Assembly: GCF_003946445.1 (NCBI RefSeq)
Contig: NZ_RHOF01000032.1
Location: forward strand, 1-42,630
Length of the DNA stretch: 42,630 nt
Direction of reading: 5' to 3'
Source of the DNA: Loigolactobacillus jiayinensis
GTDB lineage: Bacteria > Bacillota > Bacilli > Lactobacillales > Lactobacillaceae
Position numbers and translations under genes: made by a program. Shown here one piece after another: positions 1 through 9,067 of the stretch. A model generated the notes under the pieces. The model was not told the origin of the DNA and made no database searches. It saw nothing but the letters and a program-made list of their open reading frames with translations. Position 1 is the first letter of the stretch. Every line of letters begins with the position of its first letter.

Positions 1-307
1 GGCTTCCCTTTTTCAATTCCCAATAAATCATTTACACATAATTATTTAAACACTCAGCAGTCAATTAATAACAATGAAAAAATAACTAAAATCGCTCATT
101 TTAGCGTAAATCAGCTTACATTTAACGTCTGATAAACGGCCTAAAATCACTTTAAATCACTCTTTAAATCATTTTTTAGTATCACTGCTACTGCTTCTGT
201 CTTATAACAAATTTTTGCCTGTGTAATAACAGTATAAAAGCGGTTTAAATTTATATAGGCTAAATATATAAAATATGTTATAGTTGTTTTCAAAGGAGAT
301 GAATATC
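1..307 (+). promoter_or_regulatory. AT-rich region upstream of norZ
   Basis: No gene is seen here. The stretch is AT-rich. It carries three near-identical AAATCA(C) motifs at 144-150, 154-160 and 166-171, spaced 10 and 12 bases apart, so they lie on roughly one face of the helix. They could be a binding site for a regulator of the NO reductase gene, but they match no operator I can name. I could not assign a confident -35/-10 pair. Confidence 0.35.
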
Positions 308-2662
308 ATGGCTAAACCAAAATATACTTATCGACGATTAACTAAGGTCCTGATTGGTACTTTAGTTGTCGTTTTTTCAATTTTAATCGCTGGGGGATTT
401 CTAATTTTCAAAAATGAAGCACCGCGCCCAGCAAAAATTGTGGCCACTAATGGGGAAACACTGGTGACGCACAATGAACTACTTAGTGGCCAAGCTGTTT
501 ATGAAAAATACGGCTTGGCTGACTATGGCACTTATTTAGGCAATGGGTCTTATCTAGGGCCTGATTACACCGCGCAAAGCTTACATATCTATTTACAGGG
601 CATGAATAGTTATTATGCGCAAAAGTTATATCAGCAATCATTCAAATCATTAAGCGACTTTAAACAAGGTGCGATCAAGGACAAGGTCAAGCACGAAATT
701 AAAGTCAATCGCTATTCTAAGGCCAACCAAACGCTAACCTTAACGGCAGCACAGGCGGCTGGCTATCACCATTTAACCAAATACTATCGGCACGAATTTA
801 TCAATAATCCGCGCCAAGCTGGCTTGCCGGAGAATATGATCAACACGAAAAAGACCGACGCCTTCATGTATAAAGGTAACAAGGTCGATCAGTTGACTAG
901 CTTTTTCTTCTGGGGGGCGTGGATGTCGTCCACTAACCGACCAGGGCAAACTTATTCGTACACCAATAACTGGCCCTACGATTTAGACGCTGGTAATACA
1001 ATGTCTTCAGAATCGCTAATTTGGACCGCCATCAGCGTGGCCTTACTAGTCGCCGGTGTCGGCGTTATTATCTACTATCAGCGCCGCTACGCCTTTGACA
1101 TGGAAGCCACCTATGCCAGTGCTGAACAAATGCCGGCATTGGACACTGATTTTGCGATCACCAGCAGTCAACGTAAAATCGCCAAATACTTTCTCGTGGT
1201 GGTTGGCCTCTTCCTTGTCCAAATCTTATTGGGCGAGCTAATGGCCCATTATTATGTCGAAAATGAGTTCTTCGGTATTCCACTACAAAATATTTGGCCG
1301 TTTAATTTGGCTAAAGCGTGGCATTTGCAGTTAGTCATTTTCTGGGTGGCAACAACTTGGTTGGCCACTGGTATCTACATTGTCCCCCGCGTTTTGCGCC
1401 GCGAACCCAAGCGGCAAGGCTTGTTGGTCGATCTGCTATTTTGGGCATTGATCGTCGTTGTGGTCGGTAGCATGCTAGGCGAATGGGCGTCTACATTGGG
1501 GTTGCTGAACCATAACTGGTGGTTATTTGGCCAATTTGGTTGGGAATATATTGAACTCGGTAAGTTCTGGCAGATTCTCTTCATTATCGGTATGGTGCTT
1601 TGGGTCGTTATCCTGATGCGTGGCTTCATCCCAGCAATGAAACGGCCAGACAATTACGATCGCAAGCGTTTGATCACCCTGTTATTCTGCGGTGCTATCG
1701 CCATTCCTGCTTTTTATTTGGCCTCACTGTTTATTTTACCGAACTCTCACGTGACCTTCGCCGACTATTGGCGTTGGTGGATCGTTCATTTGTGGGTCGA
1801 AGGTATTTTCGAATCCTTTGCCGTGATTTTGATCGGCTACTTGATGGTCGATCTGAAATTAACCACTACCCGCTCCACTGTCCGCGCGCTATACTTCCAG
1901 TTGACTTTGCTGTTAGGCTCTGGCGTTGTTGGCATGGGCCATCACTATTTCTGGGAAGGTGACCACTCGATCTGGTTAGCGCTTGGGGCCTGCTTCTCGG
2001 CGCTAGAAGTTGTGCCACTTTGCCTACTGTTGTGGGAAGCGTACACCCATTACCGTGTCTTCAAAGATAGCAATGTGGCTTTCCCGTACAAAGGGACCTT
2101 CGTTTTCTTGATGTGGACTGGGGTTTGGAACGCAATCGGTGCCGGTGCATTAGGCTTTATCATCAACGCACCCGCAATCAACTACTTCGAACACGGCACA
2201 CAATGGACCTCGGCGCACGCCCACGGTTCAATGGCCGGCGTTTATGGCATGTTCTCAATTGCCATTATGCTGTACGCTTTGCGTAACATTTCGCAACAAA
2301 AAATTTGGACCCCAAAAATGGACAAATTAGTTAACTGGTCCGCTTGGTTAATGAATATTGGCCTAGCTGGCATGGTCTTCATCAGCCTATTGCCAGTTGG
2401 CTATCTACAATTAAAAGACGCGCTGGAACATGGTTATTGGCACGCCCGGCTATTATCGTTCTACCACAGCAGCCCTGTTTTTGAACTGTTGTGGGCGCGG
2501 ATCATCCCTGATCTCGTCTTCACTGCTGGCGTGATTATTTTGATCATCATTGTGGTCAAAGTTATCCGCAATTTAAAACCTGCCGATAACGAAAAAGCCG
2601 CTGCCCACTTTGCGGCGGTCACGGCGGAAGAAGTTAAAGCTGATCAATTAAGCGAAGATTAA
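308..2662 (+). CDS. norZ: Quinol-dependent nitric oxide reductase (qNOR, NorZ/NorB type)
   Basis: A membrane enzyme that reduces two NO to N2O with electrons from quinol. It belongs to the heme-copper oxidase superfamily. At 784 residues it matches the single-subunit qNOR form, in which a cytochrome-c-like N-terminal part (about 15-240, bounded by two membrane helices) is fused to a 12-helix NorB part. Expected metal-binding histidines are visible: His339 (WHLQLVIFW), the His545-His546 pair (GHHYFWEG), and His637/His639 (SAHAHGSMAG). The ATG at 308 is preferred because AAGGAG lies 9 bases upstream; in-frame starts at 284 and 299 lack a spaced ribosome site. It stands alone: no other denitrification gene is in the window, so a role in NO detoxification is inferred rather than respiration. 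It ends in a terminator shared with the convergent padR. Confidence 0.93.
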   Translation: MAKPKYTYRRLTKVLIGTLVVVFSILIAGGFLIFKNEAPRPAKIVATNGETLVTHNELLSGQAVYEKYGLADYGTYLGNGSYLGPDYTAQSLHIYLQGMNSYYAQKLYQQSFKSLSDFKQGAIKDKVKHEIKVNRYSKANQTLTLTAAQAAGYHHLTKYYRHEFINNPRQAGLPENMINTKKTDAFMYKGNKVDQLTSFFFWGAWMSSTNRPGQTYSYTNNWPYDLDAGNTMSSESLIWTAISVALLVAGVGVIIYYQRRYAFDMEATYASAEQMPALDTDFAITSSQRKIAKYFLVVVGLFLVQILLGELMAHYYVENEFFGIPLQNIWPFNLAKAWHLQLVIFWVATTWLATGIYIVPRVLRREPKRQGLLVDLLFWALIVVVVGSMLGEWASTLGLLNHNWWLFGQFGWEYIELGKFWQILFIIGMVLWVVILMRGFIPAMKRPDNYDRKRLITLLFCGAIAIPAFYLASLFILPNSHVTFADYWRWWIVHLWVEGIFESFAVILIGYLMVDLKLTTTRSTVRALYFQLTLLLGSGVVGMGHHYFWEGDHSIWLALGACFSALEVVPLCLLLWEAYTHYRVFKDSNVAFPYKGTFVFLMWTGVWNAIGAGALGFIINAPAINYFEHGTQWTSAHAHGSMAGVYGMFSIAIMLYALRNISQQKIWTPKMDKLVNWSAWLMNIGLAGMVFISLLPVGYLQLKDALEHGYWHARLLSFYHSSPVFELLWARIIPDLVFTAGVIILIIIVVKVIRNLKPADNEKAAAHFAAVTAEEVKADQLSED

Positions 2663-2673
2663 ACTAAACAGAC

Positions 2674-2706
2674 AAACGTGGACTGGCATCTGCTAGTCCA
2701 CGTTTT
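2674..2706. terminator. Bidirectional intrinsic terminator between norZ and padR
   Basis: An 11-base inverted repeat (AAACGTGGACT / AGTCCACGTTT) with a 10-base loop has an A-run on one side and a T-run on the other, so it can end transcription from both sides. It overlaps the padR stop codon. Confidence 0.85.
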
Positions 2707-3235
2707 TTAGTGTCGCCGTCAGCCAATCGGCATAACCTTGCTCACGGTCAATGGCGTGTTGCAAAATCAAATAATGCCCGTAATTGGCTAATTGACTGGC
2801 TTTGTCAGCAAATTTACGGGTCATTTGCTTTTGTAAATGGACTAACTTAGCCTGATGCAGCAATAGTTGCTCCGTCAACATAGGCTGTAAACTTGGGTCA
2901 TGCGCATCTTGAATGAAATATAATTTTAAAATAAATTCATCCTTACTAGCAGTTAATTCTGTCGTTGGTTCGTGCAGCCATTCCTGCAATTGTGCCTGTC
3001 CCGCTGCCGTTAACGAATAAACCTTTTTTTCCAGCTTTTCGCCGGTAATTGAAAGTTGATGCGTGATCAAACCAGCAGTTTCCAAGCGTTTCAATAGTGG
3101 ATAGATTTGGCTGTGATTAGCATTCCAAAACTCGCCGATATCAGCGGTGAAAGCTTTGGCAATGTCATAACCGGTAAGCTCGTGTTCACTGAGCAAGCCA
3201 AGAATAATGTATTGTAATTTATTTTTTTGCACCAT
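2693..3235 (-). CDS. padR: PadR-family phenolic acid response repressor
   Basis: A 180-residue transcriptional repressor. It has an N-terminal winged helix (about 1-80, containing ILGLLSEHELTGYDIAKAF and IYPLLKRLETAGLI, the PadR hallmarks) and a C-terminal helical Vir-type dimerisation region. In lactobacilli, Bacillus and Pediococcus, PadR represses the phenolic acid decarboxylase gene until p-coumaric or ferulic acid is present. The divergent padA gene 130 bases away and an operator-like palindrome between them fit this directly. The ATG at 3235 follows GGAGG with 6 bases spacing. Self-repression is likely because the palindrome also overlaps the probable padR -35 region; a TATACT -10 is visible on the minus strand near 3270. 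Confidence 0.93.
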   Translation of the reverse strand: MVQKNKLQYIILGLLSEHELTGYDIAKAFTADIGEFWNANHSQIYPLLKRLETAGLITHQLSITGEKLEKKVYSLTAAGQAQLQEWLHEPTTELTASKDEFILKLYFIQDAHDPSLQPMLTEQLLLHQAKLVHLQKQMTRKFADKASQLANYGHYLILQHAIDREQGYADWLTATLKNVD

Positions 3236-3291
3236 TAGTTACCTCCACTTGACTTTTTGTTACTCGCAGTATACCATAATCATATAATTTA

Positions 3292-3315
3292 AAACATGTA
3301 ATTAAATACACGTTT
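3292..3315. promoter_or_regulatory. Putative PadR operator
   Basis: An imperfect palindrome, AAACATGT then 8 bases then ACACGTTT; seven of eight arm positions are complementary. It fits the published PadR site form ATGT-N8-ACAT except for one base. It sits between divergent padR and padA, where PadR is known to act in related bacteria. Binding here is inferred. Confidence 0.7.
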
Positions 3316-3352
3316 AAGATTACTTGTTTAACACTCATTATTTTAAACTTAA

Positions 3353-3907
<555 letters not shown>

Positions 3908-3914
3908 AAAGGCT

Positions 3915-3968
3915 AAAAAACAGGCTTCTGCACGCTTATCTAAATTAGGCGCAGAAACCTGCTTTTTT
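3915..3968 (+). terminator. Intrinsic terminator of padA
   Basis: Stem CAGGCTTCTGC / GCAGAAACCTG (one G-U pair), preceded by A6 and followed by T6. Confidence 0.88.
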
Positions 3969-4409
3969 GTTTGCTGGCGCTAATGTAAGACCGTCGCTCA
4001 CTTAGGCCAAATTAATTGTAAAGCTGCTGTCACGACTTGGCGGGTCACGTCTAAATTAGTCTTTTACTTTGCCTAGCAAAGTGAATATTATATGATAAAA
4101 GTAGCTAAAAGCGCCCAGCTAAGATTTAAGTTTAGCGTACGCCTTTGTTGCATCCACCTTAGCCATCACGCCATGTTTCTTGTAGTGAAACGATTTACGT
4201 CGCGAAAATGCAATGGTCAACCACGCCGCTTAAAAGTGTCATAGGACTGATCACGGGCGCTCGTGCTTACAAACTAAATTTAGTCAGGTGCTGGTTTGAA
4301 CTTATTCGCTAAGCAGTGCTTGCCTAAGGCAGCCACCACCGTCGCCATGCACCCAAAACGCTTGTCGCAATAAAAGTAACCTTAATTGCGAGATAGAGGA
4401 GGCGCAAAC
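3969..4409. other. Gene-free stretch between padA and the HAAS-like gene
   Basis: No reading frame of substance and no tRNA was seen. A short piece near 4167-4225 (GCCATGTTTCTTG, then ACGATTT, then AATGGTCA) resembles a piece inside the repeat downstream of ilvC (about 30222-30270). It may be an old relic of a dispersed element. The last 40 bases hold the ribosome site of the next gene. Confidence 0.4.
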
Positions 4410-5354
4410 ATGGATCCAATCAAAAACTATTTGGCCAGTAAATTCGCCACTATTCCTGACACGCCCGCCGCTAAAAAGGCTAAAGCTGATCTACTTGTGA
4501 AAATGACCACTCGTTATCAAGCACTACTAGCCGCCGGTAAAAATGAAAACGAAGCGTTGGGTACCGTGATCAATGAATTCGACTCACTTGAAGAAGCACT
4601 ATTAATTGTAGCTACTGCGGAACCGCAAAACGAGCTCACGTTGCCGGAAACAGAAATTTTTTGGCGCAGCACCAAGCGCTTGGCATTAGCGGTGGCCGGT
4701 GGTATTTTAAGTATTGCCCTAGGTGTCGGCGCCATGATTGCCCTAGTGCCCACAATGTTTAGTTGGTTAGGTATTTTGTTGATGTTGCTTGGCGTGATTA
4801 TTGGGATCAGTTCCTTTATTATCGTCGGTATGGCGCATGTGCGCGTAAAAATGCCGCTGGATAAACGCACAATTTCACCAGCACTACAAGTAACCGCACG
4901 CAATCAGCAGCAGGACTATACTAGTAGCTTTACCATCGCCTTAGTTGCCGGTGTTGCTTTATGTATTTTCGCGCTATTGCCGTCGCTACTGCAGGCCGTT
5001 TTGCAAGTATCCGGCTTCGGTTCACTGAGTGCCGCCGCTTTTGTCTGGATCATGGGTAGTGGCGTTTTTTCCATTATCTATGGTAGCATCATTTACGCCG
5101 GTTACGCGCGAATCGCGCAAGCTAACACCTTCTACGCAATCGCTGATGCCGCTGACCGCGCAATGAATGAGCTGAAACAACGCAAGCCGAAATTGCATTT
5201 CTTTCTTCAAATCTATTGGCTATTGATCACCCTCGCCTACTTCGTCATTTCATTTGTTTTTGGCCTCTGGTCCGTATCCTGGCTGATTTTTCCGATTGCC
5301 GCTATCTTATTCGGGGTCATCCATAGTTACGGCTTGCTGGCGCCGAAAAAATAA
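4410..5354 (+). CDS. HAAS/DUF1700-like multi-pass membrane protein
   Basis: A 314-residue protein of unknown role. Residues about 1-75 form a charged helical domain with the pattern of HAAS/permease-prefix domains (ending EALGTVINEFDSLEEAL). About six hydrophobic segments follow, with a charged stretch after the second (around 138-160). Proteins with this N-terminus often sit next to a PadR-type regulator and are thought to act in envelope-stress signalling. Here no PadR gene is adjacent; the nearest one is clearly paired with padA. The ATG at 4410 follows GAGGAGG by 7-8 bases; an upstream in-frame TTG is not favoured. Family placement is moderate and the function unknown. Confidence 0.7.
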   Translation: MDPIKNYLASKFATIPDTPAAKKAKADLLVKMTTRYQALLAAGKNENEALGTVINEFDSLEEALLIVATAEPQNELTLPETEIFWRSTKRLALAVAGGILSIALGVGAMIALVPTMFSWLGILLMLLGVIIGISSFIIVGMAHVRVKMPLDKRTISPALQVTARNQQQDYTSSFTIALVAGVALCIFALLPSLLQAVLQVSGFGSLSAAAFVWIMGSGVFSIIYGSIIYAGYARIAQANTFYAIADAADRAMNELKQRKPKLHFFLQIYWLLITLAYFVISFVFGLWSVSWLIFPIAAILFGVIHSYGLLAPKK

Positions 5355-5455
5355 GCTTGCTGTTGCCGAAAAGAGCAGTTTAAATAGCTAAAATGCCTAC
5401 CGCATCAATAACTAGTCGCATTCAACCACTACAGCTTAGCGACAATTTATTTTTC

Positions 5456-5484
5456 CAGACAACCTGAAATCAATCTGCTATAAT
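5456..5484 (+). promoter_or_regulatory. Promoter of the 5516 gene
   Basis: A perfect -10 TATAAT at 5479-5484 lies 17 bases after CAGACA (5456-5461), a weak -35. It is 31 bases before the next start codon. Confidence 0.6.
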
Positions 5485-5515
5485 CAGAGCACTACAATAG
5501 AATCGAGGCCCAATT

Positions 5516-5977
5516 ATGGCTTATAAAGTTGATTTCAAAAACGTATCTACCATTGGCTTAGAAAGCTCGCCGGTTGCTGCTACTTTGGCCGGCTTGCGTG
5601 CTAATGAAGCGCGCTATTACTGGAATAAATTCAAGCACGAATTCACTACCGTCCCTGCCGCAGCGGATCCCACTACGTTAAAATGGATCGAAACGATTTT
5701 GGCTGAGCGTGACCTGCACTTTCCCTACCAACCCTTGGAAGTGACTTCGTTTGAAGCAGAAGGCACAAAATTTGCCTACGTCTTCTATGAAAATGGCTTA
5801 GCGATCAACGTGATGTACGGCTTAGCAGCCGGCAGCAAGCGCGCCGTTGGTTTCAAACTCAGCGACGGCATGGAAATTCCCGCTGAATTTGAAGGTAAAT
5901 TTAAATTTGCGCGGCAAAAATCTAAACTAGCAGGTACGATCCGTGGCTCATTTTTTGTCATCAAAGGTGACTACTAG
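5516..5977 (+). CDS. Hypothetical protein, 153 residues
   Basis: I do not recognise this protein. It is soluble, with no signal peptide or membrane segment, and mildly basic near the C-terminus (KFKFARQKSKLAGTIRG). It has its own promoter (TATAAT at 5479) and terminator, so it is a single-gene unit. The ATG at 5516 follows GAGG by 7 bases. Codon use matches the neighbours. The aromatic strand-like segments (KFAYVFYENGLAINVMYG) suggest a small beta-rich fold, but this is only an impression. Confidence 0.75.
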   Translation: MAYKVDFKNVSTIGLESSPVAATLAGLRANEARYYWNKFKHEFTTVPAAADPTTLKWIETILAERDLHFPYQPLEVTSFEAEGTKFAYVFYENGLAINVMYGLAAGSKRAVGFKLSDGMEIPAEFEGKFKFARQKSKLAGTIRGSFFVIKGDY

Positions 5978-5981
5978 CAAT

Positions 5982-6023
5982 AAAAAGGCACACCTGATCT
6001 AGAGCTTTGGGTGCGCTTTTTTG
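5982..6023 (+). terminator. Intrinsic terminator after the 5516 gene
   Basis: The arms AAAAAGGCACACC and GGGTGCGCTTTTTT pair imperfectly and end in a T6 run. Confidence 0.7.
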
Positions 6024-6064
6024 CTGCTATACTTAGGGTTATTACCTATTTTGTAATCGGTTTA

Positions 6065-6092
6065 TTGCTTTTCACCGGTAGCGTGCTATGAT
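6065..6092 (+). promoter_or_regulatory. Promoter of candidate small RNA
   Basis: TTGCTT at 6065-6070, 16-base spacer, TATGAT at 6087-6092. No open reading frame follows before the terminator at 6157-6187. Confidence 0.6.
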
Positions 6093-6098
6093 GAACTT

Positions 6099-6187
6099 GT
6101 GATATATTTTCTCCTTTAGCACCAACATAGTTTGTAGCATTCAGTCTGCTACTCCAAGTCAGCCACCCATTGTGACTGACTTTTTTG
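6099..6187 (+). ncRNA. Candidate small RNA of about 90 nt
   Basis: Between a promoter-like sequence and a strong terminator lies a gene-free stretch of about 90 bases. It can fold into a hairpin (GTAGCA / TGCTAC, 7-base loop, 6134-6152) followed by the terminator hairpin (AGTCAGCCAC / GTGACTGACT with T6, 6157-6186). The 5' part is single-stranded and pyrimidine-rich (TTTTCTCCTTTAGC); its CTCCTTT is complementary to ribosome binding sites, as in many regulatory small RNAs. No Rfam family was recognised. It could instead be a leader of the HAD gene, but that gene has its own -10 (TATACT, 6198-6203) after the terminator. Confidence 0.5.
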
Positions 6188-6269
6188 TGTGTTGCGGTAT
6201 ACTGAAAGTGTTTAGTAAAGCAGATCGCCAAACACAAATTAAAACGCAATAATCAGGTGAATAATTAAA

Positions 6270-7085
6270 ATGATCAAACATATTTTTTCCGACATGGATG
6301 GCACCTTGCTTAATAGCCAAGGCGTGATTTCCAAAACCAACACTGACATCATTAAGGCCAGCAAAATCCCTCTAACCTTAGTTTCCGCCCGCGCACCAAT
6401 GGAAATGGCGGCGGTGATCGATTGTTTGCAATTAAGTACGCCGCAAATCGGCTTTAATGGCGGCTTGATTTTCCAGCGCCAAGCAACTAGTTGGCATGTT
6501 TTGCAAGAAAGTACCATCGAACTAGCCACCGCCGCGCACATTTATCAGTTGGTGCAACAAAAGTTTCCTAATGTTAGCCGCAGCTTTTACGATCGTGATC
6601 GCTGGTACGCGCCACGAATCGATGCTGGTATTCAGTACGAGCACCAACTCACTGACCAAATACCGACGATGACCGCCAGCACAGAATTCTTCGCTGACGC
6701 CACCCATCAAGTCTTTAAACTGATGCTGATCACCTTTGACCCTGAAGAAATGACGGCGTTGCAAAGTTGCTTAACGGACTTGAATCTCGCTGGTATCAGT
6801 ATCCAGCAAGCCGGTGCAGCCTATCTAGAAATCACCAGCGATCAAGCTAAGAAATCCCGCGGCATCGACTATATTTTGGCCCACGATCATTTAGTCAAAG
6901 CTGATACAGCCGCTTTTGGTGATGGCTACAACGATCTGCCGATGCTAAAAAGGGTCGGCTACCCCATCGTTATGGCCAACGCACAGCCAGATATTCAGCA
7001 GGCTGGCCGCGTGATCACAAAAACCAACGACGAAGACGGCGTGGGTTACGGTATTCAGCATTGGCTCAGTCAAGGAGGTCAGTGA
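6270..7085 (+). CDS. HAD-superfamily Cof-type sugar/flavin phosphatase
   Basis: A 271-residue cytoplasmic hydrolase of the Cof/YidA group (HAD class IIB). Motif I is DMDGTLL (residues 8-14, with the nucleophile and acid aspartates), motif II the serine in SARAP, motif III the lysine of QAKKSRGI, and motif IV GDGYNDLPML. Such enzymes dephosphorylate sugar phosphates, pyridoxal phosphate or FMN; the substrate cannot be told from sequence. The start at 6270 has an AGGTGA ribosome site. Its stop is followed one base later by the ParA-like gene, so the two form an operon. Likely promoter -10 is TATACT at 6198-6203. Confidence 0.9.
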   Translation: MIKHIFSDMDGTLLNSQGVISKTNTDIIKASKIPLTLVSARAPMEMAAVIDCLQLSTPQIGFNGGLIFQRQATSWHVLQESTIELATAAHIYQLVQQKFPNVSRSFYDRDRWYAPRIDAGIQYEHQLTDQIPTMTASTEFFADATHQVFKLMLITFDPEEMTALQSCLTDLNLAGISIQQAGAAYLEITSDQAKKSRGIDYILAHDHLVKADTAAFGDGYNDLPMLKRVGYPIVMANAQPDIQQAGRVITKTNDEDGVGYGIQHWLSQGGQ

Positions 7086-7086
7086 T

Positions 7087-7794
7087 ATGGCACAAGTCGT
7101 TTTCATCACATCAAATGCTAGCGGCAACGGTAAAACGCTGACCACCGCAATCACAGCAATTGCCGCCCACCAATTTTTCCAGCAACGCGTACTGGTGCTG
7201 GACACGTTAAATGCTGCCAGCCAGCTGTTGCACAAACTTTTTCCGCAGACAACGACTGAATTAGCGGCTGGGCTGACTTTGTTGCCAACTACAGTGGCTG
7301 ATTTACCGGCACAAATTGCGGCACAACGCGCTAATTACGACTATATTTTTATCGATGCGCCAACCGCCGCCGGCCTAGCAAACGCGGATAACGTGGTTAC
7401 ATTAACCGCCGCCGATGCCTTTGCCTTGCGCACGGAACAACGCTTGCGCCGCCAAATTGCCCCATTACCTATTCACTATGTTGGCACGATCCAGACGGCC
7501 ATTTTTGATCAACTGGATACCGTTATGCCACCAAAAGACATCCCCACCGCAGAATTATTTAACTTACCGTTAGCCAATTTAGGCGGTTTCACCGATCAAT
7601 ATCGCCGCGATGGCATCGATATTGATGACGAGGCTGATGAATTTGCTTGGGCGTATTTCGCTGATCTTTTCAACGAATTGACCCAGCGAATCGCCTATGT
7701 TACCGCACACGGTGACTTAACTGATTTTACCTATACACCAAAGTTTGTCGATGATATGGGAATCACCGCCGCCGGTTACGGACTAACTTTTTAA
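7087..7794 (+). CDS. ParA/MinD-like P-loop ATPase, function unknown
   Basis: A 235-residue protein beginning with a strand and a P-loop of the deviant Walker type (ITSNASGNGKTLTT, residues 7-20), but without the usual first signature lysine. A Walker A'-like segment (VLVLDTLNAA) and Walker B-like DYIFIDAPTAAG follow. This suggests a member of the SIMIBI/ParA group. The C-terminal half is acidic and not recognised. It is the second gene of an operon with the HAD phosphatase: AAGGAGG lies inside the end of the upstream gene, 7 bases before the ATG. No ParB, plasmid or capsule gene is near, so a partition or capsule role is not supported. Confidence 0.65.
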   Translation: MAQVVFITSNASGNGKTLTTAITAIAAHQFFQQRVLVLDTLNAASQLLHKLFPQTTTELAAGLTLLPTTVADLPAQIAAQRANYDYIFIDAPTAAGLANADNVVTLTAADAFALRTEQRLRRQIAPLPIHYVGTIQTAIFDQLDTVMPPKDIPTAELFNLPLANLGGFTDQYRRDGIDIDDEADEFAWAYFADLFNELTQRIAYVTAHGDLTDFTYTPKFVDDMGITAAGYGLTF

Positions 7795-7846
7795 TGCTGG
7801 TCACCTTTAAACGGCAAATATAGTGCTAGCCCATGTATGAAGATAA

Positions 7847-7895
7847 CTAAAAGGAGGCTGCGGCATAAGTAAAATTATGTCGCAGCCTCCTTTTC
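7847..7895. terminator. Strong bidirectional terminator
   Basis: A long stem (AAAAGGAGGCTGCG / CGCAGCCTCCTTTT, plus CATAA / TTATG inside) separates the converging ParA-like gene and the M20 gene. It has A and T runs on both flanks. Confidence 0.9.
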
Positions 7896-7911
7896 ATTGC
7901 CGAACATTAGC

Positions 7912-9057
7912 TCACAAATAACTGCGCACGATATTCTTATACGTCGTTATCACTTTTAAATAATTATCGATACTAACGGCTTCGTCGACTTGATGGGCTA
8001 CTTGCCAGTCACCGGCGCCGAGCAGTAGCATCGGGCACGCATTATCCGCCACGTAAGCTGAGGCATCAGTGGCGCCGTGGATGATCAGTTTTTGTGCTGG
8101 TGTGCCAAACGCTGCCGTCCGTGCTGCTTGAAGTTGCTGCACGAATGGCGCATCAGGATCATTGGCCAAGGCTTCAAAACGGTCGATCACCTGTAGCACC
8201 AGCTTAACTTGCGGCTGCTGATTCAAAGTAGTGATAATACTTTGTAGCCGGTCAAGCACTTGCTGCGTGTTGAACTCCGGAATTGGCCGAATATTGCCTT
8301 CTAATTGGGCGTAATCAGGAATGCTATTGATCTGATCGCCACCTTGGATCACCGTAATGCTGTGTTCTAGGTTCCCCAGCAGCTGACTTTTTGGTGCATC
8401 AATGAAAGCCGTGCGCTCTGCGGTAATAAATTCATTCAAGTTATAAATGGCATTGATGCCAGTGGCTGGCAGCGAGCTGTGGGCGCTTTTACCATAGGAT
8501 TTAACTCGGTAATTAAATTGGCCACTGTGCGCATACACAATATTGCCACCAGTTGGTTCGCCGACCACCATCGCGGTGACGTCGTGAATACGGCCTTGTT
8601 GCGTCAATTCAACGGCACCGCGTGCGCCTAATTCTTCGCCAGCAGTCCCAATGAAGCGTAGCCTGCCCGTCAATGGCACGTTGGCCTCTTTTATTTCAAT
8701 CACAGCAATCACCATTGCCGCCAAGCCTGACTTCATGTCTGCGGCACCGCGGCCGTAGATCGTATCGCCGACTTGTTGGCCGCTGAATGGATCAAACTGC
8801 CAGTTAGCAGTAGCGCCCACTGCCACCGTGTCCATGTGACCCGCCAGTGCCAACACCTTGTCCGCGGCGTGGTTGCCGATTTCCACGATCATGCTGCAGC
8901 GATCTTGCGCGCCGTTAAAGGGAATCAGCGCGACGTCAGTGATGCCGTGTGCGTTAAATAGTTGCTGCAAATATTGTGCGACCGCCAATTCATTGCCGTT
9001 GACGGAATGAATCCGAATCAGATCCTGAAGAATTTTAATTTTTTCTGCTTGTTCCAC
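7912..9057 (-). CDS. M20 metallopeptidase, ArgE/DapE-like deacylase
   Basis: A 381-residue zinc enzyme of the M20 family. Metal and catalytic motifs are present: AGHMDTV (His and catalytic Asp), GRGAADMKSG (bridging Asp), GTAGEELGARG (catalytic Glu and metal Glu) and VGEPTGG, with a dimerisation insert from about 175 to 290. Members remove acyl groups from amino acids (DapE, ArgE) or cleave small peptides; the exact substrate is open. It starts at GTG (9057), ten bases after the upstream M20 gene, in an operon headed by a methionine T-box and a MetQ-like protein. That context suggests a role in obtaining methionine from N-acyl or peptide forms rather than lysine synthesis. Confidence 0.85.
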   Translation of the reverse strand: MEQAEKIKILQDLIRIHSVNGNELAVAQYLQQLFNAHGITDVALIPFNGAQDRCSMIVEIGNHAADKVLALAGHMDTVAVGATANWQFDPFSGQQVGDTIYGRGAADMKSGLAAMVIAVIEIKEANVPLTGRLRFIGTAGEELGARGAVELTQQGRIHDVTAMVVGEPTGGNIVYAHSGQFNYRVKSYGKSAHSSLPATGINAIYNLNEFITAERTAFIDAPKSQLLGNLEHSITVIQGGDQINSIPDYAQLEGNIRPIPEFNTQQVLDRLQSIITTLNQQPQVKLVLQVIDRFEALANDPDAPFVQQLQAARTAAFGTPAQKLIIHGATDASAYVADNACPMLLLGAGDWQVAHQVDEAVSIDNYLKVITTYKNIVRSYL

Positions 9058-9067
9058 TATTTCTGCC

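Noticed and set aside
7087-7794. Plasmid partition or capsule tyrosine kinase function
   Set aside because: No ParB, parS or capsule genes nearby, and the signature lysine of ParA-type P-loops is missing.
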